From NCBI GenBank assembly GCA_964606765.1, contig CAZSIR010000132.1:1-8234 (forward strand): a DNA stretch of 8,234 nucleotides, read 5' to 3'. This document shows, piece after piece, positions 1 to 5,965 of this stretch. The notes under the pieces were generated by a model. The model was not told where the DNA came from. It ran no database searches and was given only the letters and a program-made list of their open reading frames with translations. The stretch is from Ga0077527 sp964606765. Lineage in GTDB: Bacteria; Pseudomonadota; Gammaproteobacteria; Burkholderiales; SG8-41. The position numbers and the translations under genes are program-made. Within the stretch, counting starts at the first letter, position 1. Each line of letters opens with the position of its first letter.

Positions 1-751
1 CGATGATCTTGCGGCCGGTGAGGCCGGTGTCGCCCTGCGGGCCGCCGATGACGAAACGGCCGGTCGGATTGATCAGGTACTTGGTGTCCTTGGTGATCAT
101 TTTTTTCGGCAGCACCGGCTTGACGATTTCCTCGATCACGGACTCGGTCAGCGGTTCGTGGGAGATGTCTTCGCGGTGCTGGGTCGAGATCACCACGGTG
201 TCGATGTGGTGCGGCTTGCCGTCGACGTAACGCACGGAGACCTGCGACTTGGCGTCGGGACGCGCCCAGGGCAGGCGGCCGTCGCGGCGCAGTTCGGCAT
301 GACGCTCCATCAGGCGGTGCGCGTAGTAGATCGGCATCGGCATCAGCTGCGGGGTTTCGTCGCAGGCAAAACCGAACATCAGGCCCTGGTCGCCCGCGCC
401 CTGGTCAAGATCCAGTCCCTTGCCTTCATCCACGCCCTGCGCGATGTCCGGCGACTGCTGGTCGTAGCACACCATCACGCCGCAGCTCTTGTGGTCGAAA
501 CCGATTTCGGAGTCGTCGTAGCCGATCTGCTTGATGGTGTTGCGTGCGACCTTCGCATAATCCACGCGGGCGCTGGTGGTGACCTGGCCGGCGAGCACCA
601 CGAGTCCGGTATGGGTCAGGGTTTCGGCGGCGACGCGGCCGTGCTTGTCCTGCGCGAGAATCGCGTCGAGCACGGCGTCGGAAATGGCATCCGCAATCTT
701 GTCGGGATGGCCTTCGGAAACGGATTCGGAGGTGAAGAGGAAATTGCTCAT
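1..751 (-). CDS. metK: S-adenosylmethionine synthetase, N-terminal two thirds (partial)
   Basis: MetK makes S-adenosylmethionine from methionine and ATP in the cytoplasm. Reading the minus strand from ATG at 751 gives 250 uninterrupted codons that run off the left edge; the family is usually about 385-390 residues, so the C-terminal third is missing. The protein opens MSNFLFTSESVSEGHPDKIAD-like, with the ATP-binding GHPDK motif at residues 14-18. The diagnostic GAGDQG hexapeptide, PMPIYYAH and the metal/phosphate-region DTGLTGRKII follow in the expected order; the last of these lies at the window edge. The second signature, a glycine-rich loop, would fall outside. No good Shine-Dalgarno sequence precedes the ATG. 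The gene is divergent from the acyltransferase genes, with 125 bp between starts. The SAM it makes is the methyl donor for RlmI, also in this window. Identification is secure. Confidence 0.97.
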   Translation of the reverse strand, partial: MSNFLFTSESVSEGHPDKIADAISDAVLDAILAQDKHGRVAAETLTHTGLVVLAGQVTTSARVDYAKVARNTIKQIGYDDSEIGFDHKSCGVMVCYDQQSPDIAQGVDEGKGLDLDQGAGDQGLMFGFACDETPQLMPMPIYYAHRLMERHAELRRDGRLPWARPDAKSQVSVRYVDGKPHHIDTVVISTQHREDISHEPLTESVIEEIVKPVLPKKMITKDTKYLINPTGRFVIGGPQGDTGLTGRKII

Positions 752-825
752 GGTCAGGATGAACGCGCGTGGCGTTGAAAGTGGATGAATGGAATGAATG
801 AACGGGCTGCGGCAAAAAGGCCGCT

Positions 826-854
826 AGAATAGCATATAAGCCACGCTTTATTAA
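826..854 (-). promoter_or_regulatory. candidate sigma70-type promoter for metK
   Basis: On the minus strand, TTAATA (849-854) and TATTCT (826-831) are separated by 17 bp, each matching four of six consensus bases. Transcription would begin near 819, giving a leader of about 70 nt that is pyrimidine-rich and contains several TTCAT words. A small GCGGC/GCCGC hairpin lies at 810-824, at the likely transcription start. The plus-strand -10-like TAGAAT (825-830) for the divergent acyltransferase gene overlaps this site, so the two promoters may share the same stretch. I cannot fit a known SAM riboswitch to the leader. Confidence 0.4.
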
Positions 855-876
855 CGGATTTCCCCCACGCCTTCCG

Positions 877-1886
877 ATGCTGAAACGACTCATGCAGTGC
901 TGCGCGCGTATGCCTTTGGCGAGGCTGCATTTTTTCGGCACAGGGCTGGGTTGGCTGGTGTATGGCCTGTCGCCGACCTGGCGCCGGCGCTGCCGGGAGA
1001 ACCTGCGCACCAGCGGTCTTTGTGCGAATGACGCGGAGCTGCGCCGCACATTGCATGCGGCGGTGGCTGAAACCGGCAAGAGCGTGATGGAACTGTGCAA
1101 AGTATGGTTCGGCCCCAGGGAAGAACTTGCGGGACTGGTGACCTGCGATGACTGGGGGCTGGTTGAGGCCGCGCAACGCGCCGGCAACGGCCTCATTTTT
1201 CTCACCCCCCATCTCGGCTGTTTTGAAATTTCCGCGCATTACGGTGCGCAACGTCTGCCGCTGACGGTGCTGTACCGTCCGCCCAAACGTGCCGGTCTGG
1301 AATCCGTGATGAAAGCCGGCCGCGTGCACGGTCAGATGCGCCTCGCGCCGGCGAGCCTGAAGGGCGTGCGTCTGCTCTACCGGGCACTGCAGCGCGGCGA
1401 AGCGGTCGGCATCCTGCCTGATCAGGCGCCGGGGGTGGGAGAAGGCGTATGGGCGGATTTTTTCGGCCGCCCGGCCTACACCATGACGCTGGTCACGCGG
1501 CTGCAGGCGGCGACGGATGCGGCGGTGATCATGGCCTTTGCTGAACGCCTGGCCGAGGGGCGCGGCTATCGCCTGCATCTGCGGCCGGTTAATGTTCCGC
1601 TGGACCCGCCGGCGCTGAATCGTGCTGTTGAACACATCGTACGCAGCTTTCCCGAGCAATATCTGTGGGGCTACAACCGGTACAAGGTGCCGGCCGGCGC
1701 GGAACNNNNNNNNNNNNNNNNNNNNNNNNNNNNNNNNNNNNNNNNNNNNNNNNNNNNNNNNNNNNNNNNNNNNNNNNNNNNNNNNNNNNNNNNNNNNNNN
1801 NNNNNCCCGAGCAATATCTGTGGGGCTACAACCGGTACAAGGTGCCGGCCGGCGCGGAACAACCAGTGATGAGTGAGGAGCGATGA
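877..1886 (+). CDS. LpxL/HtrB-family lysophospholipid acyltransferase, first copy (contains assembly gap)
   Basis: This family transfers a secondary acyl chain from acyl-ACP onto the lipid A precursor at the inner face of the inner membrane. From ATG 877 the frame is open to the N run at 1706. It shows the catalytic HX4E motif as H112-LGCF-E117 in TPHLGCFE, then RPPKR, LPDQAPG, FFGRPAYTMTL and a C-terminal PEQYLWGYNRYK block near residues 260-270. The last 55 bp before the gap recur exactly after it. Collapsing the duplicate plus the Ns (155 bp) restores frame, with GAE followed by QPVMSEER and TGA at 1884-1886. That gives 284 residues, normal for the family. Read literally through the gap, the frame ends at 1869 in a nonsense tail. 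The last few codons lie in a heptamer repeat. No Shine-Dalgarno sequence is seen; TAGAAT at 825-830 is a possible -10. Exact acyl position and chain specificity cannot be told. Confidence 0.9.
1651..1705 (+). repeat. 55-bp direct repeat, left copy (contig end)
   Basis: This 55-bp stretch, encoding the PEQYLWGYNRYKVPAGAE end of the acyltransferase, ends exactly where the N run begins and is repeated base for base at 1806-1860. It reads best as the end of one contig overlapping the start of the next, not as a biological duplication. A length of 55 is a common final k-mer size in short-read assemblers. Confidence 0.9.
1706..1805. other. assembly gap of exactly 100 N
   Basis: One hundred Ns, a round placeholder length, sit between two identical 55-bp sequences. 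The gap is probably artificial: merging the flanking copies leaves a normal, full-length acyltransferase gene with no missing sequence. A true gap holding additional sequence cannot be excluded from this window alone. Confidence 0.97.
1806..1860 (+). repeat. 55-bp direct repeat, right copy (contig start)
   Basis: This is an exact copy of 1651-1705, starting at the first base after the N run. In the literal sequence it is out of frame with the upstream acyltransferase, and it returns to frame only if the 155 bp between equivalent points is removed. That supports an unmerged contig overlap. Confidence 0.9.
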
Positions 1887-1954
1887 ATGATGAGTAAACC
1901 CCCATCCGCCGGGTTGCCGTCCTTCGCTCGGCACTCATCACTCATCATTCATCG
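1866..1954. repeat. heptamer-based inverted repeat between the two acyltransferase genes
   Basis: The left arm is a degenerate run of 7-bp units (GTGATGA, GTGAGGA, GCGATGA, ATGATGA at 1866-1893). The right arm is its reverse-complement style (ACTCATC, ACTCATC, ATTCATC at 1933-1953). Positions 1881-1895 and 1940-1954 are perfectly complementary over 15 bp around a 44-nt loop, which holds a smaller AACCC/GGGTT stem (1897-1901 with 1911-1915). The element fills almost the whole intergenic space: it carries the last codons and TGA of the first acyltransferase and ends 9 bp before the next ATG. It resembles short dispersed palindromic repeats in bacterial genomes; I cannot assign it to a named family. 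There is no U-run, so it is not a classical terminator. Confidence 0.75.
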
Positions 1955-1963
1955 TTGCCTTAG

Positions 1964-2830
1964 ATGACCCGCCTCGGCCTCGGACTGGTCTGGCTGCTGC
2001 ACTGGCTGCCTTTGCCGGTGCTGGCGGCACTCGGCAACGCCGGGGGATATTTGCTGCATATGCTGGCAGCGGAGCGGCGGCGGGTGGTGCTGACCAACCT
2101 GCGACTGTGTTTCCCGGAACTGACCGATGACGCGCGCAAGCAGCTCGCGCGCCGCCATTTCGCCGCTTTCACCCGCGCGCTGCTGGAGCACGGCATCCTG
2201 TGGTGGGGCCGCCGCGAACGGGTGATGCGCATGGTGCGCATCGAGGGGCTGGAGCACCAGCAGGCGACGCAGGGCAGGCCGGTGATCTGGATGGCGCCGC
2301 ATTTTGTCGGACTCGACATGGGCGGCGTGCGCCTCGCCACCGAATGGAAGGGCGTCTCCATTTACAGCCAGCAGAAGAATCCGGTGTTTGACCGCGTACT
2401 GCTGCAGGGCCGCACGCGTTTTGAAAAGCAGGCCCTGTTTTCGCGCCAGGACGGCGTGCGGCCGGTGGTGAAAGCCTTGCGCAGCGGCCTGCCGTTTTAT
2501 TATCTGCCGGACATGGATTACGGGCCGCGCGATTCGATTTTTGTGCCGTTTTTCGGTGTGCCGGCCGCCACCATCACCGGCCTCTCGCGCATGGCGCAGC
2601 TGGCCCGGGCCGTGGTGCAGCCGGTGGTGACCATGCAACTGCCGGGCGGCGCCGGTTATGTGCTGCGTTTTTATCCGGCCTGGGACAATTTTCCGAGCGG
2701 GGACCTCGCCGCCGACACCCGGCGCATGAATGCATTCATCGAGGCGCGGGTGCGGGAAATGCCGGAGCAATATTACTGGCTGCACAAGCGCTTCAAGACG
2801 CGGCCGCCGGGCGAGGAAAAAATCTATTAA
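1964..2830 (+). CDS. lpxL: LpxL/HtrB-type lipid A secondary acyltransferase, second copy
   Basis: A 288-residue inner-membrane acyltransferase expected to add a lauroyl-type chain to the Kdo2-lipid IV-A precursor. The N-terminal hydrophobic segment (residues about 7-35) fits the usual membrane anchor. The catalytic HX4D motif is H113-FVGL-D118 in APHFVGLD, followed by LPDMDYGPRDS, FVPFFGVPAATITG and the C-terminal PEQYYWLHKRFKTRP block. The DxDYGPRxSxFVP and WLHKRFKTRP strings are those I associate with E. coli LpxL, so this copy is the better lpxL candidate of the two. It is preceded directly by an in-frame TAG, so ATG 1964 is the first possible ATG; no Shine-Dalgarno sequence is visible, and the inverted repeat ends just upstream. 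It is a divergent tandem paralogue of the gene at 877, and the pair may act in sequence on one substrate (inference). Confidence 0.93.
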   Translation: MTRLGLGLVWLLHWLPLPVLAALGNAGGYLLHMLAAERRRVVLTNLRLCFPELTDDARKQLARRHFAAFTRALLEHGILWWGRRERVMRMVRIEGLEHQQATQGRPVIWMAPHFVGLDMGGVRLATEWKGVSIYSQQKNPVFDRVLLQGRTRFEKQALFSRQDGVRPVVKALRSGLPFYYLPDMDYGPRDSIFVPFFGVPAATITGLSRMAQLARAVVQPVVTMQLPGGAGYVLRFYPAWDNFPSGDLAADTRRMNAFIEARVREMPEQYYWLHKRFKTRPPGEEKIY

Positions 2831-2845
2831 CCCCTGATCGACCGA

Positions 2846-2851
2846 TATAAT
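2846..2851 (+). promoter_or_regulatory. perfect -10 hexamer TATAAT for the CoA-binding protein gene
   Basis: An exact TATAAT lies 8 bases upstream of the ATG at 2860, just after the lpxL stop. No convincing -35 is present at 16-18 bp. If used, transcription would begin within a few bases of the start codon, giving a leaderless or nearly leaderless mRNA. The missing Shine-Dalgarno sequence fits this. Confidence 0.45.
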
Positions 2852-2859
2852 CGCCGTCA

Positions 2860-3273
2860 ATGTTCAAGAATCCCGACGCTGCTGCGCGCTGCGCACTGCT
2901 GAAAAAAACAAAAACCATCGCCGTGGTCGGGCTCTCGCCCAATGCGGCGCGACCCAGCCACGGCGTGTCGCAGTCCATGCAGGGTTTCGGTTTTCGCGTG
3001 ATTCCGGTGCATCCGGCCGCAAAGGAAATCCTCGGCGAGAAGGTCTACGCCAGGCTTGCCGACATTCCGGAACCCGTCGATCTGGTTGACGTGTTCCGCA
3101 GCGCCGAATTCATCGACGGCGTGGTGGATGAATGCCTGGCGCTGGGATTGAAGGCGATCTGGATCCAGGAAGGCATCATCAATGAAGCGGCCGCCGCGCG
3201 CGCGCAGGCCGGCGGCATGACGGTGGTCATGGACCGCTGCATTTACCGCGATTACCGTGACTATTGCCGATAA
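2860..3273 (+). CDS. YccU-type CoA-binding domain protein
   Basis: A 137-residue single-domain protein of the CoA-binding (Rossmann-like) family related to E. coli YccU, which has the same length. The nucleotide-binding signature is clear: AVVGLSPNAARPS at residues 21-33, then FRVIPVHP (45-52), VDLVDVFR (73-80) and IWIQEGIINEAA (100-111). These are the usual order of beta strands and loops for CoA binding by this fold. The C-terminus ends DRCIYRDYR. No enzymatic role is established for this small family, and none can be inferred from the sequence; it has no catalytic or transferase domain attached. It sits between the lipid A acyltransferase and dapF with short gaps on both sides. It appears to have its own -10 (TATAAT at 2846). 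The start ATG 2860 is preceded by no Shine-Dalgarno sequence. Confidence 0.9.
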   Translation: MFKNPDAAARCALLKKTKTIAVVGLSPNAARPSHGVSQSMQGFGFRVIPVHPAAKEILGEKVYARLADIPEPVDLVDVFRSAEFIDGVVDECLALGLKAIWIQEGIINEAAAARAQAGGMTVVMDRCIYRDYRDYCR

Positions 3274-3318
3274 ATGCGGCCAATCACTACGGCAAATAAA
3301 ATCGCCATTTAATTTCCG

Positions 3319-4155
3319 ATGCAACTGAAATTCACCAAAATGCAGGGCCTCGGCAATGACTTTGTCGTCATCGATGCCACGGCCGCGCCGGTCACGCTGA
3401 CCGCGGCGCAGCTGCGCTTCATCGCCGACCGCCACTTCGGCGTCGGTTGTGACCAGATCCTGATGGTGGAGCCCGCGCGCAGCCAGGACACCGATTTTTA
3501 TTACCGCATCTTCAACGCCGACGGCGGCGAGGTCGAACAGTGCGGCAACGGCGCGCGCTGTTTCGTGCGCTTCGTGCATGAGCGCGGCCTGACGCAAAAA
3601 TCCGTGATCCGTGTCGGCACGCTGGGCGGCATCATCGAGCCGCGGCTGGAAGCCGATGGCCAGGTCACCGTGAACATGGGCGCCCCCGAATTCGAGCCGG
3701 CGCGCGTGCCCTTCCATGCGCCGTCCCGCCAGCCCTTGTACGACCTGCGCGTGGATAAAAAACTTATAAAAATCAATAGCTTATCCATGGGCAACCCGCA
3801 TGCCGTGCAGCTGGTGCCGGATGTCGACACTGCGCCCGTGGCGAGCGAAGGCCCGCTGATCGAAGCGCATCCGGATTTTCCGCAACGCGTGAACGCCGGC
3901 TACATGCAGGTGCTGGATCGCAGCCACATCCGCCTGCGCGTGTACGAGCGCGGCGCCGGCGAGACACTGGCCTGCGGCACCGGCGCCTGTGCCGCCGTGG
4001 TGGCCGGCATCAGCCGCGGCCTGCTCGATGCACGCGTCACGGTTTCGACGCGCGGCGGCGACCTCGTTATAGTATGGGCAGGCGAGGGGCAGCCGGTGCT
4101 GATGACCGGTCCAGCAGTGACCGTGTTTGACGGCGCCATTGAATTGTCCGAATGA
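3319..4155 (+). CDS. dapF: diaminopimelate epimerase
   Basis: DapF interconverts LL- and meso-diaminopimelate in the cytoplasm, supplying peptidoglycan precursors and lysine. The protein is 278 residues, close to the 274 of E. coli. It is a two-lobed, cofactor-free epimerase with a pair of catalytic cysteines, both visible: C75 in EQCGNGARC and C219 in ACGTGAC. The opening MQLKFTKMQGLGNDFVVID and the block VYERGAGET (208-216) are also typical. The start ATG 3319 aligns with the family N-terminus. No Shine-Dalgarno sequence precedes it; a TAAAAT hexamer at 3297-3302 could be a -10 giving a very short leader. Its TGA overlaps an ATG (ATGA, 4152-4155) that opens a mini-ORF leading to the DUF484 gene. 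The order dapF - DUF484 - xerC is shared with E. coli and many proteobacteria. Confidence 0.97.
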   Translation: MQLKFTKMQGLGNDFVVIDATAAPVTLTAAQLRFIADRHFGVGCDQILMVEPARSQDTDFYYRIFNADGGEVEQCGNGARCFVRFVHERGLTQKSVIRVGTLGGIIEPRLEADGQVTVNMGAPEFEPARVPFHAPSRQPLYDLRVDKKLIKINSLSMGNPHAVQLVPDVDTAPVASEGPLIEAHPDFPQRVNAGYMQVLDRSHIRLRVYERGAGETLACGTGACAAVVAGISRGLLDARVTVSTRGGDLVIVWAGEGQPVLMTGPAVTVFDGAIELSE

Positions 4156-4217
4156 GTGACCCGAACCAGCACCGCAGTGAAGCTGCTGCAGTCAATACAG
4201 GCAAGGAAGATGATTGA
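4152..4217 (+). CDS. possible 21-codon mini-ORF bridging dapF and DUF484
   Basis: An ATG overlapping the dapF stop as ATGA (4152-4155) opens a 21-residue frame. It begins MSDPNQHRSEAAA, ends GKEDD, and closes with TGA at 4215-4217, which overlaps the DUF484 start as TGATG. It fills the dapF-DUF484 interval almost exactly. The peptide is hydrophilic with an acidic end and has no membrane segment or recognisable domain. Overlaps at both ends are the signature of translational coupling, so the frame could keep ribosomes moving from dapF into the next gene, or be a remnant of a longer N-terminus. Nothing shows that a stable peptide is made, and frames this short also arise by chance. Confidence 0.35.
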   Translation: MSDPNQHRSEAAAVNTGKEDD

Positions 4218-4858
4218 TGAAACCCGATGACGTCGCGGCGTACCTGAAGGAACACCCGGAATTTTTCGAGAGTTATGCCGAGGTGGTGGCCGACGTGATG
4301 ATCCCGCACCCCCACGGCGGCCGCGCAATCTCGATCAGCGAACGCCAGATACTGACACTGCGCGAGCGCGGCAAGCAGCTCGAAACCAAGCTCGGCGAGA
4401 TGATCCAGTTCGGCGAGGAAAACGATGTCATCGGCGAAAAAGTGCACCGCTTGGGGCTGGCGCTGATCAATGCGCGCGATGTGCCGGCGCTGGCGCATGC
4501 CGTTGATTTCAACCTGCGCGAGGATTTCGCGGTGCCGCATGTGGCGCTGCGGCTGTGGCATGCCAACGCCCCTGCGGGTGAATCGGTCTCCGAGGCCAGC
4601 CGCACGTTTGCCGCAGGACTGCTGCATCCGCATTGCGGCCCGCTGGCGATGGCCGATACCGCGGCGTTTTTCGGCGAGTCCGCGCCCTTGCTGAAATCCT
4701 GGGCCTATGTCGCGCTGCGCGGCAAGGACACCTTCGGCCTGCTGGCGCTGGCCAGCGAGGATGCGCAGCGTTTCTATCCCGAGATGGGCACGCTGTACCT
4801 GACGCGCATCGGCGAAATCATCGCCGCCTGCCTGCTGCGCCACCTGGAACCGGTGTGA
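4217..4858 (+). CDS. DUF484 family protein (GAF-like)
   Basis: A 213-residue cytoplasmic protein of the DUF484 family, related to E. coli YigA and encoded, as there, between dapF and xerC. It starts MKPDDVAAYLKEHPEFF, the characteristic N-terminal helix motif (V..YL..HPEFF), followed by IPHPHGGRAISISERQ and a probable helical/coiled segment near residues 45-75 (LRERGKQLETKLGEM). The rest is a GAF-like alpha/beta domain, ending with GLLALASEDAQRFYPEMGTLYL. No function is established for the family. I chose ATG 4217 over the in-frame TTG at 4214 because AAGGA at 4203-4207 is 9 bases upstream, one of the few clear ribosome binding sites in this window. Its stop overlaps the xerC start (GTGA, 4855-4858), so the two are likely translationally coupled. 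Confidence 0.92.
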   Translation: MKPDDVAAYLKEHPEFFESYAEVVADVMIPHPHGGRAISISERQILTLRERGKQLETKLGEMIQFGEENDVIGEKVHRLGLALINARDVPALAHAVDFNLREDFAVPHVALRLWHANAPAGESVSEASRTFAAGLLHPHCGPLAMADTAAFFGESAPLLKSWAYVALRGKDTFGLLALASEDAQRFYPEMGTLYLTRIGEIIAACLLRHLEPV

Positions 4859-5796
4859 CCGCGCGCGGGCGCAATACTGCCTCCGCGAAACCGCCGGCGC
4901 CTGCAGCCGGTCCCGCCCGGCCGCTGCTGCAGGCTTACCTCGATCACCTGACGCATGAACGCCGGCTGGCGGCGCATACCGGCAAAAACTACCGGCGCGA
5001 CATCGAGGCATTGCTCGAATTCGCCGGCGAAAGAACACCGGACAAGCTGAGCGCCCACGACATCCGGCGCTGCGTGGCCCTGCTGCACGGCAGGGGTCTC
5101 GACGGCCGCAGCCTCGCGCGCATGCTGTCGGCGTGGCGCGGCTTTTACAACTATCTGGCGCGCGACCACGGCTGCAAAATCAACCCCTGCCTCGGCATCC
5201 GCGCGCCGAAAAGCGCCAAGCGTCTGCCGCAGGCCCTGTCGCCGGATGAGGCCAGGCAGCTGGTCGAACTGGATGCCGATGATGCACTGGCCGTGCGGGA
5301 CAGGGCGATGCTCGAACTGTTCTACTCCTCGGGCCTGCGTTTGTCCGAACTCACCGGGCTGGCGCCGGAGGACGTCAATTTTTCCGATGCCACCGTGCGC
5401 GTGACCGGCAAGGGCGGCAAGACGCGCATCGTGCCGGTGGGCAGCCATGCGGTGAAGGCCTTGCAGAAATGGCTGGCCCAGCGCGCGGCGATCGCGGGGC
5501 TCGACGCGCAGGCGCTGTTCGTCAATCCGAAAGGCCGGCGCCTGGGACCGCGCACGGTGCAGCTCTGCGTGCGGCGGCGCGCGCAGCAGCAGGGCATTGC
5601 ATCCAGCGTACACCCGCACATGCTGCGCCATTCCTTTGCCTCGCATGTGCTGCAGTCGAGCAGCGACCTGCGTGCGGTGCAGGAAATGCTGGGTCATGCC
5701 AGCATTTCGACGACACAGGTGTATACGCAACTCGACTTCCAGCACCTCGCGAAAATCTACGATTCCGCTCATCCGCGGGCGAAGAAAAAAAGCTGA
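4855..5796 (+). CDS. xerC: tyrosine recombinase XerC
   Basis: XerC works with XerD at the dif site to resolve chromosome dimers before cell division. Starting at GTG 4855, which overlaps the DUF484 stop, it has 313 residues against roughly 300 for the family; the extra length is a proline/alanine-rich N-terminal tail (about residues 8-22). The SAM-like core-binding domain follows (LLQAYLDHLTHERRLAAHTGKNYRRDI). The catalytic set is complete: R162 in SSGLRLSEL, K186 in GKGGKTR, H255 and R258 in HMLRHSFASH, H281 in LGHASI and the nucleophile Y290 in TTQVYTQLDF. The frame is open further upstream inside DUF484, but that part matches no recombinase. Position after dapF and DUF484 is the housekeeping xerC locus, so this is not a phage or integron integrase. 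Downstream lies a palindromic repeat that may end the transcript. Confidence 0.96.
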   Translation: MTARGRNTASAKPPAPAAGPARPLLQAYLDHLTHERRLAAHTGKNYRRDIEALLEFAGERTPDKLSAHDIRRCVALLHGRGLDGRSLARMLSAWRGFYNYLARDHGCKINPCLGIRAPKSAKRLPQALSPDEARQLVELDADDALAVRDRAMLELFYSSGLRLSELTGLAPEDVNFSDATVRVTGKGGKTRIVPVGSHAVKALQKWLAQRAAIAGLDAQALFVNPKGRRLGPRTVQLCVRRRAQQQGIASSVHPHMLRHSFASHVLQSSSDLRAVQEMLGHASISTTQVYTQLDFQHLAKIYDSAHPRAKKKS

Positions 5797-5802
5797 ACCC
5801 CG

Positions 5803-5954
5803 TTTACCGCCAAGGCGCCAAGAACGCCAAGGAAAACCTTTACAAAGACAAGTATTTCAAGGGCGTGGCTTATTCAGCCTATTCAACTTCAACCGCTTTT
5901 AATGAAAATTGACGATTTTGCTTTTCTTGGCGTTCTTGGCGTCTTGGCGGTAAA
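5803..5954. repeat. 152-bp inverted repeat with spaced CGCCAAG words, between xerC and rlmI
   Basis: The left arm (5803-5836) holds CGCCAAG at 5808, 5816 and 5825. The right arm (5922-5954) holds the reverse complement CTTGGCG at 5926, 5935 and 5943. The spacings are mirror images (8 and 9, then 9 and 8). The arms, about 33 bp each, are complementary except for one mismatch and one single-base indel. They enclose an 85-bp A/T-richer centre with no good ORF. The element starts 6 bp after the xerC stop and ends 11 bp before the rlmI ATG. It has no transposase and looks like a non-autonomous dispersed repeat. In RNA it would form a long hairpin and could end xerC transcription or mask the rlmI start. 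I have seen similar sequences in environmental proteobacteria but cannot name the family. Confidence 0.8.
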
Positions 5955-5965
5955 AATTTTTATAA

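Noticed and set aside
752..876. SAM riboswitch upstream of metK
   Set aside because: No stem arrangement or conserved core that I recognise from the SAM or SAH riboswitch classes; only a 5-bp hairpin and short TTCAT repeats.
1651..1860. A real tandem duplication of the acyltransferase C-terminus
   Set aside because: The copies are identical, abut a 100-N placeholder and are out of frame with each other; contig overlap explains all of this.
1949..2860. Long minus-strand frame (303 codons) opposite the second acyltransferase
   Set aside because: It is a shadow of a high-GC gene; the plus strand encodes a full set of family motifs and the minus frame is rich in H, Q and R with no domain.
4633..4854. 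Upstream extension of xerC inside DUF484
   Set aside because: The residues before GTG 4855 are an out-of-frame reading of DUF484 and do not resemble a recombinase N-terminus.
4067..5038. Long minus-strand frame (323 codons) across dapF, DUF484 and xerC
   Set aside because: It spans three recognisable genes on the other strand and shows no domain; a composition artefact.
4855..5796. Phage, integron or island integrase
   Set aside because: Position after dapF-DUF484 and the complete XerC motif set indicate the housekeeping dimer-resolution recombinase.
5803..5954. CRISPR array from the CGCCAAG repeats
   Set aside because: Units are 7 bp with 1-2 bp between them and are inverted across the centre; no spacers or cas genes.
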